Shown: in pieces, positions 7,356 to 10,000 of the stretch | Position numbering within the stretch: the first letter of the stretch is position 1 | Layout: each line of letters opens with the position of its first letter | Assembly: GCA_012295275.1 (NCBI GenBank) | Contig: CM022672.1 | Location: 35,345,732-35,355,731, forward strand | Length of the DNA stretch: 10,000 nucleotides | Source of the DNA: Chrysomallon squamiferum | Taxonomy: Eukaryota; Mollusca; Gastropoda; Neomphalida; Peltospiridae | Direction: 5' to 3' | Made by a program: the position numbers and the translations under genes | Notes under the pieces: generated by a model | Seen by the model: the letters and a program-made list of their open reading frames with translations, nothing else | The model's database searches: none | What the model was told of the DNA's origin: nothing

Positions 7356-7373
7356 TTTTTTTTTATATATATA
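7327..7373. repeat. Poly-T tract (T25-A-T12) and AT run
   Basis: T25, one A, T12, then TATATATAT. It could be the poly-A end of a retroposed sequence on the minus strand. The minus-strand coding-like frame at 7137-7304 would begin just after it and not end with it, so it is not that frame's tail. Confidence 0.9.
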
Positions 7374-7465
7374 TTTTTTGAATTGATATATCAAATATAA
7401 AATTAAATATATCACATACAAAAGTATTAATTCACAATTTTTTTTTTGTGTTTGCTGTTGCTTTA

Positions 7466-7470
<5 letters not shown>

Positions 7471-7527
<57 letters not shown>
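7471..7527. repeat. (TTA)n microsatellite
   Basis: About 19 perfect TTA units. It abuts the inverted copy of the three-copy repeat family after a 34-base spacer. Confidence 0.95.
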
Positions 7528-7529
<2 letters not shown>

Positions 7530-7561
7530 CCTCATTATATGAACCAGCTTAAACCAGATTT

Positions 7562-7672
7562 TCTAAAATATAAAAATAATCGCTGCAGGAAAGACAACTC
7601 CATTACTATTTTAAAATAAGCCTGCAAGAGTTATTCCTTGTTTTTTAAACGCAAAAATTCATCTTAGTGTAT
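7562..7672 (-). repeat. Three-copy repeat family, inverted copy
   Basis: Read on the minus strand, this matches the two plus-strand copies at 8086 and 8455. Shared blocks include GATGAATTTTTGC, ACAAGGAATAACTCTTGCAGG and TAATGGAGTTGTCTTTC (split here to keep each short), then CGATTATTTT. It is more diverged and shorter than the direct copies; similarity stops near 7562, and beyond 7672 it does not share the TTTA-rich flank. It retains the short frame starting MELSFL (minus, 7603-7535, 22 residues). Confidence 0.9.
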
Positions 7673-7929
7673 ATACTTTATGTGGATTCATAATTTACTT
7701 TCTGTTGTTTATGGAATTTTAACAGGGGAAGAGCCTTTAATATTTATTGCAAAAGATAATAATATAATTACAAAATACAAGAAATTGTGACTTTTTTTCT
7801 TTTCTTTGAAGACAGAATTTATCTCTTTCTGTAAATATTGCACATTTTGAAAGTATGTAGTTTCGCGGGGGATGGTGTATATGTGTGTTCAGATAAATAT
7901 AAAGAGATGATTAATTTCGATTAGGAAAA
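7673..7929. other. AT-rich interval without a recognisable gene
   Basis: Unique sequence between the inverted copy and the tandem duplication. It has no long open frame. A GCGGGGGATGG patch lies at 7864-7874. Confidence 0.6.
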
Positions 7930-8085
7930 TTTTCGGCGTTTTTTTTTTTTTGAGTGATGTTTTTATTTTTTTATTTTTGACCTTCTACGTGATTATTTAT
8001 TTATTTATTTATGTATTTATTATAATTTTTATTTTATTTTATTTTATTTTTTATTTTATTTTATTTTATTTTATTTATAAAATAG

Positions 8086-8286
8086 GTACACTGCGATGAA
8101 TTTTTGCAACGTGAAGACAAGGAATAACTCTTGCAGGTTTATTTTAAAACAACAATGGAGTTGTCTTTCTTGAGTCGATTATTTTCATATTTTGATAATG
8201 TATTTAATTTTATGTTAGAATTTTTTCAGCCGTTGTTATTAAAAGTTTGCTGGTAAGAAAAATGTATTTTCAATACATCATATTTC
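8086..8286 (+). repeat. Three-copy repeat family, direct copy 1
   Basis: Starts GTACACTGCGATGAA. About 10 substitutions separate its first 133 bases from copy 2 (roughly 92% identity); after that small indels occur. Near its end ATGTATT-TTC-AATACAT (8262-8278) is a perfect hairpin, kept with one change in copy 2 (8639-8655). It contains the splice-acceptor-like AACTCTTGCAGG and a 33-residue frame (8155-8256). Confidence 0.93.
8155..8256 (+). CDS. Small frame in repeat copy 1 (MELSFL type)
   Basis: 33 codons from ATG 8155 (ACAATGG, strong Kozak context) to TAA 8254-8256, starting MELSFLSRLFSYFDNVFNFM. The product would be hydrophobic and amphipathic, rich in F and L. Against copy 2, small indels after the first 20 codons shift the frame, so the C-termini differ. 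Conservation of the start in all three copies may only reflect common descent of the DNA. Confidence 0.12.
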   Translation: MELSFLSRLFSYFDNVFNFMLEFFQPLLLKVCW

Positions 8287-8298
8287 TTTGTTTTTTTT

Positions 8299-8661
8299 GG
8301 AGGATTTTTTTATTTTTTTATTTTTGTACTTCTAAGTGATTATTTAACTTTATTTATTTATTTATTTATTTAATTTTAATTTTGATTTTGTTTAATTTAA
8401 TTTTAATTTATTTTTTATAATTTATTTTATTTTATTTATTTATTTATAAAATAAGTACACTACGATGAATTTTTGCAACGTAAAAACAAGGAATAACTCT
8501 TGCAGGTTTATTTTTAAACAGTAATGGAGTTGTCTTTCTTGAGTCGATTATTTTCATATTTAGATAATATATTTAATTTCATGGTAGATTTTTTCAGCCA
8601 ATTTATTAAAAGTTCGCTGGTACTAGCAATTAAGAAGAATGTATTCTCAATACGTCATGTT
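8299..8661 (+). repeat. Tandem duplication unit 2 (flank plus family copy)
   Basis: Begins near GAGGATTTTTTTATTTTTTT and repeats the order of unit 1: T-rich flank, TTCTAAGTGATTATTTA, TTTA/TTAA-rich stretch (8348-8447), TTTATAAAATAAGTACACT, then the family copy at 8455-8661. Confidence 0.85.
8455..8661 (+). repeat. Three-copy repeat family, direct copy 2
   Basis: Starts GTACACTACGATGAA and ends near AATACGTCATG. It has an extra ACTAGCAATT-like segment after GCTGGT relative to copy 1. It keeps the acceptor-like TCTTGCAGG and the MELSFL frame, which here stays open for 46 codons. Confidence 0.93.
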
Positions 8662-8664
8662 TAA
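8524..8664 (+). CDS. Small frame in repeat copy 2 (MELSFL type)
   Basis: 46 codons from ATG 8524 (GTAATGG, strong Kozak context) to TAA 8662-8664. It begins MELSFLSRLFSYLDNIFNFM and ends with a basic segment AIKKNVFSIRHV. An in-frame TAA lies a few codons upstream. The first 20 residues match copy 1 with two conservative changes (F to L, V to I). The frame could be a remnant of a mobile-element protein, a genuine micropeptide, or an accident of repeat DNA. Confidence 0.15.
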   Translation: MELSFLSRLFSYLDNIFNFMVDFFSQFIKSSLVLAIKKNVFSIRHV

Positions 8665-8927
8665 ACTGTCCCCATTGTGAGTCATATGCTGGGATACACT
8701 GATTAACTGATTCAAATTTTCTGTGGGGTTTATAGAAACATTTGCACATGCAAATATCTCATGACAGAAATATTTCCAGAAATTTTTAATTTAAAAAAGA
8801 AAAAAATGGAAAAAGAAAGAAAAAAAACCAAAACTTTCTGCCTGTTAGAAAATTCATTTGCACCCATGGAAGATATAAAAATCCCTAAAAAGTAGACAAT
8901 ATGATTATCCCCATGAAAAATGTTGTG
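8662..8927. promoter_or_regulatory. Unique interval with AP-1 and paired octamer motifs
   Basis: TGAGTCA (8678-8684) is a perfect AP-1 site. ATTTGCA-CA-TGCAAAT (8740-8755) is a 7-bp inverted repeat that contains the full octamer ATGCAAAT (8748-8755) recognised by POU factors; its layout resembles palindromic sites where POU proteins bind as dimers. The rest is A-rich (8788-8835) and lacks an open frame. Confidence 0.3.
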
Positions 8928-8944
8928 TTTTTTTTTTTTTTTTT
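8928..8944. repeat. Poly-T tract (T17)
   Basis: A run of 17 T bases followed by AATTAA. Confidence 0.9.
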
Positions 8945-9132
8945 AATTAACAAATACTAATATGAGAATATACTGCGATTATATTTTTGAAGTATTTATG
9001 ATTATTCATTGCTTTAGTTTTGTTTGTTGGGTATGAAATTTGTTTTATTGTATTCAAAACCATGTTTAGATATGTATATATTTTCTACTGCAAACTTTAT
9101 TCAACAATATCAGAAAATACATTACACATAGT
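8945..9132. other. AT-rich interval without a recognisable gene
   Basis: No motif or repeat of note. A frame from 9020 begins at a TTG, runs on through the CA/CT tract and is not credible. Confidence 0.6.
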
Positions 9133-9200
9133 CACAGACACACATACACATTCGCTCTCTCTCTGTCTTTCTTTCTTTCTCTTTCTCACTCTCTCACACA
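9133..9200. repeat. CA and CT/CTTT pyrimidine-rich tract
   Basis: CACA units, then CTCTCT and CTTT units, pyrimidines on the plus strand from about 9152 to 9196. Polarity is opposite to the two GA tracts upstream. Confidence 0.85.
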
Positions 9201-9455
9201 CTGGTAAATTATTTTATCGCTGAATCAAAGAATCTACAACTGCACAAAAATGCTAATAGATTTACTACTGGAAAAAATGTTGTCAAGAATTCACAATTTG
9301 TGTATGTTTTGAAGAAATTTGATATCAAGAAAAAATGAAAACAGAATTGTTTGAATTTTAATTGTTACTAGCCTTGACAATTTAATTTTTTAAATATATA
9401 ATGTACAGCAAATCTCAAACTGGTTCTGCATGCATACAAATCCACATCTGCACAA
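9201..9455. other. AT-rich interval without a recognisable gene
   Basis: Ordinary AT-rich DNA with no open frame or RNA gene seen. TGCATGCA lies at 9427-9434. Confidence 0.6.
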
Positions 9456-9521
9456 TCACACACACACACACACACACACATACACATACAAACACTCACA
9501 CACACACACACTCACACACAT
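9456..9521. repeat. (CA)n microsatellite
   Basis: CA tract at 9456-9480, then interrupted CA with TACATAC and CTCAC changes to 9520. Confidence 0.95.
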
Positions 9522-9647
9522 ATAATTATTTAAACAAATGATATAATATGAAAAGAAAACAATAAATTATCAGTATAAAAATGTTTTTATTTATTACATG
9601 ACAACATGATTATCATACAAGAAAACACAATATTTTGATTTAGAATT

Positions 9648-9985
9648 TTACTTTCTTTTTTCTTCCATACAGCTTCTTTTCACGAACAGGCATCAATTAC
9701 TGAGACGTTAATAAAATATTTAGTACACTGTCCAAGGTTTTGAGATTACAGTACCTGTAGATGAAGTATACCAGTATTTCATAAACAGGTGAAACAGTCA
9801 GCAGTCATTTTTTATATTAAAATTATAACTACTTGTTGGAAGATTTTGATTCTGAAGTTTTGTTTTCATGATTAGTTTAAACATTTTTTTGTAAACTGTG
9901 AATATTGTCCGAAAAGTCGTGAAAGCTAGCAAACTCTGTTTTTCAAACTATAATGATGCAAATAAAAGATTTTATTGTAAATGAA
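9648..9985 (+). other. Possible terminal exon with 3' UTR
   Basis: A pyrimidine run TACTTTCTTTTTTCTTCCAT leads to ACAG at 9669-9672, one of the best 3' splice-site matches in the window. The following DNA is free of microsatellite for over 300 bases, which is unusual here. One frame stays open for 22 codons (SFHEQASITETLIKYL...) before TGA. AATAAA near 9961 could serve as a poly-A signal. If real, this would be the last exon of a plus-strand gene, mostly untranslated. The window ends before cleavage could be judged, and AATAAA is common in AT-rich DNA. Confidence 0.2.
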
Positions 9986-10000
9986 AATAAACATAAAAAT

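Larger units (their letters stand above)
7943..8286 (+). repeat. Tandem duplication unit 1 (flank plus family copy)
   Basis: A flank starting near GAGTGATGTTTTTATTTTTT, followed by GTGATTATTTA, a TTTA/TTTTA stretch (7993-8082), TTTATAAAATAGGTACACT and the family copy at 8086-8286. The same order recurs in unit 2, offset by 369 bp at the GTACACT landmark. The TTTA-rich middle differs in detail between units, as expected of a fast-mutating microsatellite caught in a duplication. Confidence 0.85.

Noticed and set aside
7327-7364. Poly-A tail of a minus-strand retroposed gene
   Set aside because: No source-gene sequence or target-site duplication could be identified, and the nearby minus-strand frame starts, not ends, next to it.
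9020-9223. 67-codon frame
   Set aside because: It begins at a non-ATG codon and its second half is translated CA/CT repeat (THTHSLSLCLS).

Overview
The window looks like non-coding DNA from an AT-rich animal genome. The dense mix of (TTA)n, (TTTA)n, (TTTTA)n, (GA)n, (CA)n and (CATA)n microsatellites and poly-T runs, set around CpG-containing islands, fits a cephalopod mollusc such as an octopus best. This is a judgement of texture, not a database match. I see no convincing full-length protein gene, no rRNA or tRNA, no CRISPR array and no reverse-transcriptase or transposase domain. Nearly every long reading frame is a translated microsatellite (poly-L, poly-I, poly-Y, poly-N, poly-ER or YIHT repeats).

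Layout. 1-1500 is mostly trinucleotide repeats: a TTG/TTA compound block with a 20-bp higher-order unit, a second TTA block, then an A-rich/AAT block. 1500-2240 is plain AT-rich DNA. 2243-2430 has a promoter-like order: perfect CRE, near-CRE, TATAAA, a nested stem-loop at the expected start site, an ATG-free leader and a splice-donor-like AG|GTAAAC. After a (GA)n tract, 2690-3080 is the most GC- and CpG-rich stretch and carries NF-Y, ZNF143-like, ETS, CRE-half, SOX and paired Otx-type motifs. 3284-3990 holds TTA and TTTA tracts. 4360-4546 is a dimeric 51-bp tandem repeat, and 4840-5098 is an 86-bp tandem repeat inside a degenerate ACT-rich region. 5533-5790 is a (GT)n-(CATA)n-(CA)n block. 6123-6271 is an uninterrupted (AG)n of about 74 units.

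The right third contains the most distinctive element. A repeat family of about 110-205 bp is present three times: one inverted copy at 7562-7672 and two direct copies at 8086-8286 and 8455-8661. The two direct copies lie in a larger tandem duplication with a 369-bp offset. All three copies keep a splice-acceptor-like TCTTGCAGG and a short frame starting MELSFL in good Kozak context. Two other short minus-strand frames (7137-7304 and 6612-6839) have unusually balanced composition. At the right edge a strong splice-acceptor-like site at 9672 is followed by a possible terminal exon with AATAAA near 9961.

Working model (inference): the window is largely intronic or intergenic. The T-rich orientation of most microsatellites and poly-T runs and the plus-strand splice-like signals are compatible with a gene transcribed left to right, perhaps started at 2243-2430 or 2690-3080. 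Transcript evidence would decide this.
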